Origin: Ypsolopha sequella
Taxonomy: Eukaryota; Arthropoda; Insecta; Lepidoptera; Ypsolophidae
Reading direction: 5' to 3'
DNA length: 64,000 nucleotides
Assembly (NCBI GenBank): GCA_934047225.1
Contig: CAKOHE010000023.1
Coordinates: 310,001 to 374,000, forward strand
The notes beneath the pieces were generated by a model. That model saw nothing but the letters and a program-made list of their open reading frames with translations. It was not told the origin of the DNA and ran no database searches. Position numbers and translations under genes: made by a program. This document shows, piece after piece, positions 10,081 to 20,620 of this stretch (positions within the stretch are counted from its first letter, which is position 1; every line of letters begins with the position of its first letter).

Positions 10081-13000
10081 GTGCCTAAATATAACATAAC
10101 AAAATTCGATGATCAACTACAATCGATTCAATCTAACATTATATACAATAAATACACCAGTTCACAGGAATGGTGCAATGTGTTGAATGATAATAAAAAC
10201 GACTTTATTGTCATACATTTAAACATTCGTTCATTACGAAAACACTACAACGAACTCCTAGTACTATTACAAGATTGCCAAGAAAGTTTCGATATTATCA
10301 TATTATCAGAAATAAATGTAAAAATGATTGAGTTGCCATTATTTCCATTGGAGGGATATAACACCTACGCTAGTACGAGGGAAGACAAGAGAGGAGGGGG
10401 ACTACTATTCTATGTAAAGAAAACATATGATTTTACAGTATGCAAGATAGCGGGCAGCTCATGCGAAATAATGCACGGACAGGTTTCTCAAGGTCAAGGG
10501 CGCCCTGCTACGCACGTTGTGGCAGTATACAGACCGCCGGACACTAACAGGCTCAGTTTTACGGATGAAGTGCAACAAATCGTACAAAAAATCCCGTCAC
10601 ATTGTGATGTCGTGGTATTGGGTGATATGAATATTGACCTCCGAGACCCTAATATGGACAGCGCTGCGAGACGATACATAGACACATTGTGTGATCTGGG
10701 CCTGCAGTGTGCAATCACGGACTATACACGCGAAGAAGTACGTAATGGCAAATTAGTGCGGTCTTGCCTAGATCATATGTGGACTAGGCTACCTGTGTCC
10801 GTTGTGTCGGCCTTTTTGCTGACGTGTAAGATCTCAGATCATTATTTAGTCGGTGTGCGATATGATGAAAACAAAAAAGATGTAGATCAGTGCAATATTG
10901 CGTGTGATAATATGCGTTTGTGTGATAAATCTGTAAAACAAAAATTGGATGAGTACCCCTGGAATGATCTGTTGGTATGTGACTGTCCCTTGTTACTTTA
11001 TGAGAAAATAAGGTATATTTTTGGCAATATATATGACACTTCTATGGTTAAACGGAAATTATCAAACAGACGGGTCCCAAAACCTTGGATAAATAATAAA
11101 TTAAAGCTAATGATTAAATATAGGGACCAATTGTTTCGTAAGTGGAAAAACAAACCGCATGATATGAGTAAACGCCTGGAATACACCAAATACAGAAACA
11201 ATGTAAATAAGTGTATAAATAATGCCAAAAATAAGTTCAGACAAGAAGAGATATTAAAATGTAAAAATAATATGAAAAATGTGTGGAATAAAATAAATAG
11301 TTGGACAGGGAGAGGTAAAGCCAGTATAGATGACGTAATTCTAAAATATCTAGGAAAAAAGGAGCCATTAAAGAACATTTGTAATCAATTCGCTTCTACG
11401 TTTACACAAGAAATATTAAACATAAAACATAACTGTAACCATACATTCTTGAATAGAAGTGACTATGTAAAACAGCCACAGTTGTCAATGCGATTTAAAA
11501 ATGCAACCCCTTCGGATATAGCAAAAATTATTGCTAAGTTAAGTTGTGACAAGTCACCTGGACAGGATCGAATACGCGTCAGTGATATACAGCACATAAA
11601 AGAAAAAATAAGTCCTGTTTTAGCTCTGTTTATTAACTTATGTATTAAAAAAGGTGTGAAATGAAAGGTGTAATGAACTAAAAGCAGCTCTAATTAGACC
11701 GATATACAAACAAGGATCGCACTTTGATTATACAAATTATCGTCCTATAGCAATTTTGGCTGTTATAAATAAAATATTCGAAAAATATGTAATAGAGCAA
11801 ATAAGCAGTTTTCTTGAAAAAAATGATGTACTATGTAGTGTGCAGCACGGGTTCCGACGAGGCCGCAGCACGGCGACCGCCCTCGCGCAGTTCGCCGACG
11901 ATGTAAACGGCAGTCTGAATGCCAGGCAGCAGGTGGGTGTGCTCTTCATAGATTTCAAAAAAGCTTTTGACACTTTAGAGCACAACCAGCTGTTGCGTGC
12001 CATGGAGGAGTGTGGGATAGGCGGTCCGTTAAACCAATGGCTACGAGCATACCTATCTGATCGGACGCTGAGAACTGCTGTTTGCGGTATAACGGGTGAC
12101 AGTAAGCAGGTAACGTGCGGAGTGCCGACCGGCTCCGTCTACGGCCCCGTCGGATATATCATGCATGTAAACAGCATGTGCAACGTAGTTAAACATTGTC
12201 GGATGTACATGTACGCTGATGATACATGTTTAGTGTACTCGAGTAAAGATGTAAAACAAATAGAAGAGTGTATTCAGGATGATCTTAACACTATAGTGAA
12301 ATGGGCACACGATAATGGTATCATAATTAATATAGCGAAAACAAAATGTATGCTTATCTCTTCACCATACAACAAATGCAAAACTAGGGCACCGAGAGTC
12401 ATAGAGCATGGTTACGATTGTATGCACCGTGGATATTCCCTTTGCCAATGCGGAGAGCTTGAGGTGGTGGAAAAATATAAGTACCTAGGACTAATGATCG
12501 ATTCAAAGTTCTCATGGAACGCACTTGTAGAATTAGTATGTGATAAACTTAGGTCAGTACTTGTCAAGTTTCACCACCTGAAGTTTTTTGCAAACAGAGC
12601 GACTTTGTATACGGTTTACCATGCACTAACTGACTCGATACTTTCATATGGACTGAGCACATACGGCCGAACGTTTCATACTTACCTCGACAAAATAAAA
12701 AATCTACAAATAAGGTTCCTTAAAGTTCTATCAAGCGATAAATTAAAACGTCAATGTAAACAAAACTATAATAAATTATTCACCAAATGTAAAATACTAC
12801 CGGTCGATGGGAAAGTATCGTTTCAGATTGCGTTAGAAGAATTTGGATATAATGAGTTTAAAGTGCCAGTATCAAATCCTCGGTTACGTAGAAAGTTGAG
12901 TGATGAAGCATTAATTGTGCCTAGAACCACTAACTATTACGGTAAGCGAGCCAGACCATACCTCATTCCTAAAATTTACAACGAGATACCGTTATGCATT

Positions 13001-13084
13001 CGAAAGAGCGGCAGCAAAAATATATTTAAATCTAAGTTAATAAAACATATATTTCAAAAACTTGAACAAAATAGAAATTATTGA
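10081..13084 (+). pseudogene. NL-1 ORF2 (APE endonuclease and reverse transcriptase), frameshifted
   Basis: The first segment (to 11664) has endonuclease motifs LNIRSL, SEIN, YRPPD, LGDMNID and SDH (10834-10842). It also has the start of RT. RT then continues in another frame from about 11670 (NYRPIAIL, GFRRGRSTATAL, YADD at 12212-12223) to the stop at 13082-13084. The break lies at 11648-11675, where AAAGGTGTGAAATG is followed by a near copy, so a short tandem duplication probably shifted the frame. No ATG starts the frame at the expected place. It opens with GTG at 10081, right after an in-frame stop at 10075-10077. The RT motif normally GVPQGS reads GVPTGS. The product would nick the target and prime reverse transcription. 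This copy looks dead. Confidence 0.85.
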
Positions 13085-13361
13085 ACAAAAAAAATATTTA
13101 TCTGTAAAAGCAAGTGTTACATAAAAAGTCAGTTATAAAGATAAAATGTTATAATGTTAAAGAAAGTGTATTAAAATATGTAAGATGATATATGTAAGAC
13201 ATAATTAAGTGAGATAGCGTAAAAAAAAAAAAAAAAAAAAAAAAAAACAGTTAACATGACAGTATTGTACGAAAAGGGGAGATATTTCTGCCAACAAACT
13301 GCCTTGCAGTTTGGCGGGATGTAATAAGTATCTAATGAGCTGTTATAAAAATGAATAAACG
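13085..13361 (+). other. NL-1 3' UTR with internal A27 run and stem-loop
   Basis: Contains an uninterrupted run of 27 A at 13221-13247, not at the element end. A stem-loop follows (CAAACTGC 13295-13302, loop ctt, GCAGTTTG 13306-13313), and then AATAAA at 13354-13359. In CR1/L2-like elements a 3' hairpin plus a short repeat tail is the usual RT recognition signal. Confidence 0.6.
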
Positions 13362-13387
13362 ATTATTATTATTATTATTATTATTAT
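13362..13387 (+). repeat. TTA microsatellite tail of NL-1
   Basis: About eight and a half copies of a trinucleotide (ATT/TTA) end the element. BEL-2 leader follows. Such tails mark 3' termini of elements that do not end in poly(A). Confidence 0.75.
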
Positions 13388-14566
13388 ATCCTTTTGGATC
13401 ACCCATTTTTTTTAAACAAATAACAACATTTTATAGACCCGGTGCCGGGTATTAATTTGACACCTTATCTTGTGTTCTGGAATTGGTTATCCATTCAGCC
13501 CAATTGTTTGTTACAGTCCACTATATTTCTTTATTAAACCCCCCCCGTCACTCCCAGGGATTAATTATCAGCCCTTATAAACCCCATACGTAAAATTAAT
13601 TAAACTCAAAGTCAGCATTTTGCTCAACACTGTTAGGTACCATTTTTTACATGTAACTCCCGACCCAATCTTTTCAAATGTTCTCGAAGTGATTCAACTC
13701 TGCTCGTAAATAGTTCACATTTTAAGTTTCATAACGTGTTACAAGTTTTGTATCGCCCGAAAAAATGTAAATCTACCCACTGTCAAAGATAGTTTTCGTA
13801 TCTTGCGAGATATTTTTTTGGTGCGAGTATAAATTTACTTTTGTTTTGTGCACATACGTATACATACGTTATTACGTTACGTATTACCAAAGTTTGGTTT
13901 GCAAAATTGGATTGTCCACTCATTTAGAACCGATTTCGGCCAGGTAAATACATTCGTTGTTATGTTTACGCACTCAAAGAAGTAGGTAGATATTTTGTTC
14001 TATAAATAGAATTTATCACGACTCTGCTCTAAAAAGGTTGCAGTTGTTTTTGTTGTAAATGTACTATCGTGTAAGCAAGAACTAACGCGTATTGTCGGCA
14101 CATGATTTCAAGGCAAATAACATAAAAGTAAACAAGTTCATCAGCCCTTTCCGATATTTTGTGTTACGGTAATCTCGTGTCGCAGTAATAGATTGCCGGA
14201 CAGTTTTTTCGTGTTATTGCCTGCTCTTTAACCGGGTGCATATAGCACAAATATAGTAAAACATTTTTTTTTTCTTCTTGTCTCTGCTCTTATTGTTTAT
14301 GGTACACATATAGGGTGTTCCACGTTGGTTTATCAGCTCATATACAAGTTGTTTAAAAAAAAAAATTTTTTTTTTCTCTGTCGTGTTTATTTAAGAGTTC
14401 CGTGTTCCGTTTGAACATAGTCATTGTTACTTCATCCGCGCAAGTATCTCAGCTCTATTCATCTATCTCATCAATTATTTCAGTTGTACGCTCGCTATTA
14501 TAGTTCAGCTCAAACTCGTTGCGTATTTTATCTTAGTAAACAACCATCTAGTTTAACAAGATTAAG
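13388..14566 (+). other. BEL-2 leader between NL-1 and gag
   Basis: About 1.2 kb of AT-rich DNA with no ORF of note, several T- and A-runs (14265-14275, 14356-14375) and an ACCCGG/CCGGGT hairpin at 13437-13450. Parsimony assigns it to the untranslated leader of BEL-2. Parts could be other insertions I cannot recognise. Confidence 0.5.
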
Positions 14567-16134
14567 ATGCCTTCGAAATCACAAGCCGCGATTTTTCGTG
14601 AGGCCATAAAGGCGATAGTTCTGTTAAAGGAGATTGGTGCGGCGGTCGAGGCTGGTGACAGAAAAACATATTCTGTGGCGGACTTCACCGCTCGTTACGC
14701 AAACATACAACACGTTAAAGCTAAGTTAGAGGACGTATATTATGAGATCCTTGACGATGAGGATTTGTCCGACGAAACTGAGGCAACCTACACGAAAAAT
14801 TTTCAGTCGGCACTTAGCGACTATGATGCTATCCTAGTGGCATTCGAAAAATTGAAAGAAAAATCAGCTCTTCCGGACAAGACGCAACCCCTCAGCTCAG
14901 GTACACCCGTTGGTGTTCTACCAAAAATACCCATTCCGGAGTTTCACTCGAACGTGGAAGAATGGCCCTCGTTTATTGCCGTTTTTAGGAGCCTTATCAG
15001 TGAGATGGCTACAGTCTCGGATGCTGTCAAGCTGCATTATTTGTTAGGCGCCCTAAAGGGAGAGGCACATCAAATGGTGAAACACCTCTACCCTACCAAC
15101 GAGAATTATCCCATAGCCATGGAAACTCTCACCAAGCGTTACGACAATCGTCGCGTACTTATTGACCGATTTTTGGACATTATCATGAACCTTCCGCACA
15201 TCCACATGCGCTCGGATATCTGCACATCGTTTTTAATTCCGCTTATCTCAGCGCAAAGCGCTCTCCGCAACCTTGATCTGCCCATGAAGGATTCTGACTA
15301 TGTTTTCGTGTCCATGGTGGTGCGAAAACTACAAGGCGAGCTCCGCACTCTTTTCGAGCGGAAGTACGGATCTCGCGCAACTCTGCCCACGCTCAAGAAC
15401 CTCATTGAGATTTGGAAAAGCACGCACGCTGCAAGGAAAATGAGTCGTCGGCCCTTGCGTCGTAGGATGCTCCTTCTTCAGCACGGCTCGGCCCGTCAGA
15501 AAGGCTCGCTCAGCTCAATCAGCTGGTTCAGCCCACTCGAGGTACTCCACGTCAGCCCTACCAGGCTCATCAAGAGTTCCGCCCGATGGCTCCTCGGCAG
15601 GACAATCGGTCCTCCCGTCCTATTCGTCAACCATTTTTGGCATTTGCGACAGCGCCAGTTTACTCGGCCCAAACATCCCCATCACCCACTCGCCAACAAA
15701 ATTATTCGGCTCAACCTTCTTCCCCTACTGGTGGTATGCCATGCCCATACTGCAAGAATAGGGGACATAAGCTCATCGCCTGCCCACAATTTAATAACCA
15801 ACCGGTTCAAGGTCGGTGGGATTTTGTGAACTCACGCAACCGGTGCCGACGCTGTTTGGGTCCTCATTATGAGAACGAGTGCAGGTCTACACGTGCATGC
15901 AAGGAGTGTGGGCGGACTGACCACCACACTTCACTGCATCGCCATGGGGCCATGTCTATAACACGCTCATCTGCTCATTTGCTGCCTCCGTTTCTACGTG
16001 AGCAGCCCAGACAGCGCTCAGCGCATGAGCCTCAACACCATTCGGCACATGCTACACAGGCACATACGTCCCGTCCCAACCCGCCCACTCAATCGCGATC
16101 GCCAAGTAGGTCTCGGGTAGGTAGGCAACAATGA
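14567..16134 (+). pseudogene. BEL-2 gag portion
   Basis: The N-terminal 280 or so residues after MPSKSQAAIF are acidic and helical and read as a BEL capsid precursor. The nucleocapsid zinc-knuckle region lies in the other frame, after the frameshift near 15410. The strand is rich in CTCA-containing codons, which sets it apart from BEL-1. The stop at 16132-16134 is not a natural gag end, because the frame stays open from there into protease. Confidence 0.8.
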
Positions 16135-16221
16135 CTACCTACAATAACAGAGCACTATGAAGGCGAGGACGACCAGTACTCAGCACACTCATCACATACA
16201 CACTCAGCTCATTTTCACTCC

Positions 16222-18873
16222 ATGACTTCAACTCCAACAGAGAATTCCTGTAACTCCGCACAATGTGTAGTGAACGTCACTAACACACCAATTTTGTTGC
16301 CAACCGTCCCACTTAAAATAGCAGACGTACATGGTCAATTTCACTCAGCACGAGCCCTGTTAGACTGTGGAAGTATGCTGACTCTTTGTTCTCAGCGCAT
16401 GGCCAGAATTTTAAATTTACCATTAAAACATCCATCTCTAAAAATCGCAGGAGTTGGAAATCAGCACATACAAAACTCAAAGGCATCAATCACAATTGTA
16501 TGCCGACCTACACACCGTGACACACCTACGATCACGGCCACAGCCCATATATTGAAGAACGTAACTGGGTACCTACCGTTAGAAAAGGTTCCAGATCTCA
16601 CTCAGTTAACAGGTCACCCACCGATTCCTCTTGCTGATCGAGAATACCACACACCAGCTCCGGTTGATCTAATACTAGGATCTGACGTTCTTGGTCAAGT
16701 GTTAGACGGAACCAAGGTTTCGCTCGGCCCTGGCAAGCTCATAGCCTTCGGCACGATATTCGATTTTACATTAATAGGACCTTTCGAAAGTTTACATACC
16801 TCACCCACGAATCAGGTCAATTCAGTTCACATTGTCGGCTCTCACACGGACTCAGAGCGTTCCACTCATGACATTCACAAAAGTCTTGAGAGGTTTTGGG
16901 AATCCGAGGAACCCCAAACCTACAAGCATACCAGCCCATTAGAGGAACAGTGTGAGGACATTTTCCGCACCACAATTACTCGTGAACCATCAGGTCAATA
17001 TATGGTTACACTGCCCTTTCTGCACAACGCGCCGACATTAGGTTCCACTCATGCTATTGCGTTACGCAGGTTTCTCAATTTAGAGAAGAAGCTGCTAGCG
17101 AACCCGCCCTTCCGCTCGAAATACGTAGAGTTCATGTCAGATTACATAAAATTGGGACATATGTCACCGTGTCACCCCAAAACCTTTGCTCATAAATCTC
17201 ATTTCTATATCCCACATCATGGCATATTTAAGCCAGGATCAGAAAAGTTACGCTGCGTCTTTGACGGAAGTTGTAAAAGCTCAAACGGCGTCAATTTAAA
17301 TGATTGTCTTCATACAGGTCCAGCTCTTCAACAAGATATTGTTGACATTATCATGTCCTTCAGGATCCACTCACAAGTTTTCAGCACTGACATCCGAATG
17401 ATGTTCAGAAATATCCTCATTCACCCAGAGCAAAGACCTTTTCAACTCATTCTCTGGCGGTCTTCACCCGACCAGCCCCTGCTCACGTATGCCCTTAATA
17501 CCGTCACATATGGATTAAGGTCCAGCCCATACCATGCCATCCGCACTTTACTCCAATTGGCTGATGACGAAGGTCATCGCTACCCCCACGCTGCTCAGGT
17601 CCTCTGCAAATCAATATTTGTGGACGACATTCTCTCAGGTGCAGATTCTGTGGAATCTGCTCAGTCGCTCCAAAACGATCTGATCGAGTTACTCGCCCTA
17701 GGTGGCTTCCAGCTCAGTAAATGGACCTCCAACTCACCTCAGCTCCTTGAACGGTTCCCAGATGACCAGTGCGACATGCCCAAGGACTTTGACTTCAGTC
17801 CCGACTCTAATTCCATTAAGGTTCTGGGAATACAGTGGATTCCTCAAACTAATGAGTTCACTTATCGCATTTCTCTGCCAACTCATGCTCAAGTCACAAA
17901 GCGCTCCATTCTCAGTACAGTAGCGTCTCTCTATGACCTCAATGGCTGCGTTACTCCAGTCATCTTCCGCGCAAAGATTTTTCTGCAGAAGCTTTGGCTT
18001 CTGAAAATAGGATGGGATGAGCCTATCTCTGAAGAAGTCCACACAGAGTGGCAACACATTTCAGAGGATCTTCCTCAGCTCTCAAACCTCCGTTTACCTC
18101 GACACATTTGTAAGTATAAGCCCACGTCTACTTACTCACTTCACGGGTTCGCGGACGCATCAGAGGCTGGCTTTGGTGCCGTTATCTACCTTCATGAGCG
18201 CAATACCACTGGACATGTCAATGTACACCTAATCATTGGCAAGTCCAAGGTCGCACCCATCAAGACTCGCCTCTCAATCCCGAAATTGGAGTTGTCAGCC
18301 GCGACTCTTTTATCTCAGCTCATGACTCGAGTGTCAGCCCAACTGTCAGCTCATATAGCCATTCAAACACACACATGCTGGTCAGATAGCACAATAGTGT
18401 TGGCATGGCTCAATACCCCACCTCACCGATTACAGACTTTCGAGGCCAATCGAGTGGCTAAGCTCACAGCTACTTCAACTAGCAATACGTGGAGGCATGT
18501 GCCCACAAACCTCAACCCTGCTGACTGTGCAAGCAGAGGCATGTCTGCCCAGTCTCTCTCACTTCATGACCTTTGGTGGTCACCCAGTTGGCTCAAAGAA
18601 CCTACCTGCACTTGGCCCAAGATGCCACCCGCTCTAGGCCATCATGTTCTCCCAGGCCTTAAGCACAAAAAGGTACCAGCACACATAGCAGTCCCAGATA
18701 TCGATCTGGACTTGCTCACTCGCTACAGCTCACTTGACAAGCTCGTCGGAGTGACGGCTTGTATTCAAAGGTTCATATTCAATTGTCGGCACAACCCAGA
18801 TGCACGGCGCTCTGGTCCGTTGACAGCTAATGAACGCAGGGACGCTCTGTTGCACTGGGTCCGCTCTGTTTAG
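16222..18873 (+). pseudogene. BEL-2 protease, RT and RNase H segment
   Basis: 883 codons are open from an internal ATG to the premature TAG at 18871. The aspartic protease has the active-site triplet as DCG (D at residue 48) followed by S. The RT palm FVDD lies at residues 466-469, and the RNase H FADAS motif is near 642. The frame resumes directly after the TAG without a shift, so a single substitution can explain the break before integrase. Confidence 0.88.
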
Positions 18874-18969
18874 CACAATGAGTTTGCTGAAGACATTAAT
18901 CGTATCCAGACTGATAAAGTTTGTCCCGTTCGGCTCCAGCGCCTCTCGCCCTTCATAAAGGACGGCCTC

Positions 18970-20244
18970 TTGAGAGTCGGTGGTCGTCTCTCTCACGCGT
19001 CAATTAGGTATGACGCTCAACACCCACTCATTCTACCCAGCTCAAGTCCGCTCGTAGATCTCATCATAGACCATTATCACAAAATACACTGCCACCCTGG
19101 AGCTGACACATTACACGCCATATTACGCCAGCAGTACTGGATTCTGTCCGCTCGTCGTATTATTAGACACCGCGTGTTTAAATGTATTAGATGTTTCCGG
19201 TGCCACACTCAGCCTAAGGCTCCGCTTATGGCTGATCTCCCAGTAGACAGAGTTACTCCTCAGCCAGTTTTCAGTCACGTCACGACGGACTTTGCTGGCC
19301 ACTTCTTCGTTAAATCCAGCACGTTGCGGAACGCGAAACTCATAAAGGCGTACTTTTGTATTTTCGTTTGCCTCGCAACAAAGGCGGTTCATTTGGAACC
19401 AGTCTCTGCACTCTCAACGGAAGCGTTCTTTGCGGCATTGCAACGTTTTATCTCACGTCGCGGTACTCCAGTTCTCATTCGCTCAGACTGCGGCACAAAC
19501 TATGTAGGTGCTAGAAATCAGCTCATTGAAGTTCAGAACTTCCTCAGGTCAAATAATGATGCAATCACTCACAAGCTCGCGAATCAGCACATTACTTGGT
19601 TACTGAACCCGCCTAAAGGGCCTTGGTTCGGCGCTCTGCACGAAATAAACGTAAAATCCACCAAGCAACTACTTTATCGCATGATAGGTAAACAGCACCT
19701 CACTTTTGAGGAATTCTCTACCCTTTTGGCTCGAATTGAGGCTGTACTCAACTCAAGACCCCTCTGCCCAATTTCATCCGACCCTACGGACTTTGAACCT
19801 CTCACGGCCGGACATTTCATTATTGGTCGTCCGCTCACCGCTCTTCCTGAGCAGTCTTTTGATGACAGACCCATATCTGCTCTTAAACGCTTTCAACTCA
19901 TTCAAGCGCTCTCTCAGCGCTTTTGGACTCTCTGGTCCAGATCCTACCTCAATACCCTGCAAACCCGCTCCAAATGGCTCTCCCCTTCTTCCCCTCCTCA
20001 AGTGGGTGAACTGGTCCTAATCAAAGAGGATGACCTGCCTCCGCTCCAATGGAAGTTGGGGAGAATTCTCCGCACGATACCTGGCAAGGATGGAGTGATC
20101 CGAGTTGTGGATCTGGACACAGCCCATGGAAATCTGCGACGACCTGTGTTCAAGCTAGCCAGGCTGCCGTTGGATTCAGCTCAAGAGGAGTCGCAGCCCC
20201 GGCCCCCCCAGGATGTTCACGCCACAAGCGTGACGCATGCGTAG
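18970..20244 (+). pseudogene. BEL-2 integrase segment
   Basis: In frame with the preceding RT/RNase H segment. It starts at the HHCC zinc-binding region (HYHKIHCHPG, then CIRC near 19183). It contains the D,D,E triad at 19288, 19486 and 19642, and ends with the C-terminal chromatin- or DNA-binding domain (LGRILRTIPGKDG). It could not be made as part of the polyprotein without reading through the TAG at 18871. Confidence 0.88.
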
Positions 20245-20615
20245 TCTCGCACCGCGGCGCCTCGCGCCAAGGGACTTGTGCGCCGGCGCTTGCTTGTTCT
20301 GTTCCGCGGCGGACGTCTCCCGAAAAACACGTGTGCACACTCGCGCCGCCGACACGCCGATAAATCTCGCGTACCTTGCGCTCATACCAGTGTCGTGTTC
20401 ACATTACTCCAACCAATACATCCTGCTCATCCCTGCCAAAGACCAGCTCAATCAGCCCAACAAGGAGGGACGCCACGCGGCGCATTCGCCGGCCCATCCA
20501 GAACCATCAAGAACAAAGGTTAGTTCACTCACGTTTTTTCCCACATCTTACCCGTGTCACCTCATCCATCCTCAAATCCCATCAGCTCTGCATTTCCTGT
20601 AACCTCGCGGTTACA
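20214..20615 (+). repeat. 3' LTR of BEL-2 (402 bp)
   Basis: The same length as the 5' LTR, with about nine substitutions and no indels. The polypurine-tract position just upstream is C-rich on this strand (ggccccccca ggatg), which is atypical. It ends GGTTACA and is followed by the CAAGT duplication. Confidence 0.95.
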
Positions 20616-20620
20616 CAAGT
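20616..20620. repeat. Right target-site duplication of BEL-2 (CAAGT)
   Basis: Pairs with 8308-8312. Finger sequence (atcacatttatacgg) continues immediately. Confidence 0.93.

Larger units (their letters stand above)
8850..13387 (+). mobile_element. Non-LTR retrotransposon NL-1 (CR1/L2-like, PHD-type ORF1) inside BEL-2
   Basis: A two-ORF element with an APE endonuclease and RT in ORF2, ending in a 3' UTR stem-loop and a TTA microsatellite tail. The 5' edge is approximate and no clear TSD was found. A PHD-like zinc domain in ORF1 together with an APE-type ORF2 suggests the CR1/L2/Rex group, but the clade was not determined. Confidence 0.75.
14567..20244 (+). pseudogene. BEL-2 gag-pol polyprotein, broken
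   Basis: Gag starts at the ATG at 14567. A one-base-type frameshift near 15406-15420 moves the sensible reading to the frame that continues through pol. That frame has stops at 15463-15465 (TAG), 16132-16134 (TGA) and 18871-18873 (TAG). Order: gag capsid-like region (14567 to about 15400), zinc knuckles (CPYCKNRGHKLIAC at about 15739-15780, then a C-rich segment), aspartic protease with DCGS at 16363, RT with FVDD at 17617-17628, and RNase H (GFADAS near 18145). Integrase follows with D 19288, D 19486 and E 19642, then a C-terminal domain. BEL elements normally encode this as one long polyprotein, so all four lesions are decay. Translation ends at 20242-20244, 31 bases into the 3' LTR. Confidence 0.9.
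8313..20615 (+). mobile_element. BEL/Pao LTR retrotransposon BEL-2, full length with nested insertion
   Basis: Two 402-bp LTRs (8313-8714 and 20214-20615) and the 5-bp TSD CAAGT bracket 12,303 bp. Inside are a leader carrying a non-LTR element (NL-1), then gag, protease, RT, RNase H and integrase. By eye the two LTRs differ at about 9 of 402 positions. Gag-pol has one frameshift and three in-frame stops, so the copy cannot move on its own. It is inserted antisense to the zinc-finger frame. Confidence 0.93.

Noticed and set aside
8785..13420. TSD for NL-1
   Set aside because: Several short words (such as ttttgg) occur near both ends, but none is long or well placed enough to fix the 5' boundary.
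13437..13450. ACCCGG/CCGGGT hairpin as a terminator or regulatory site
   Set aside because: A single short stem in a transposon leader without supporting context.
14567..20244. Programmed frameshift or stop readthrough in BEL-2 gag-pol
   Set aside because: BEL elements usually have one continuous gag-pol frame, no slippery site or pseudoknot is apparent, and several lesions are scattered through the frame. Decay is simpler.
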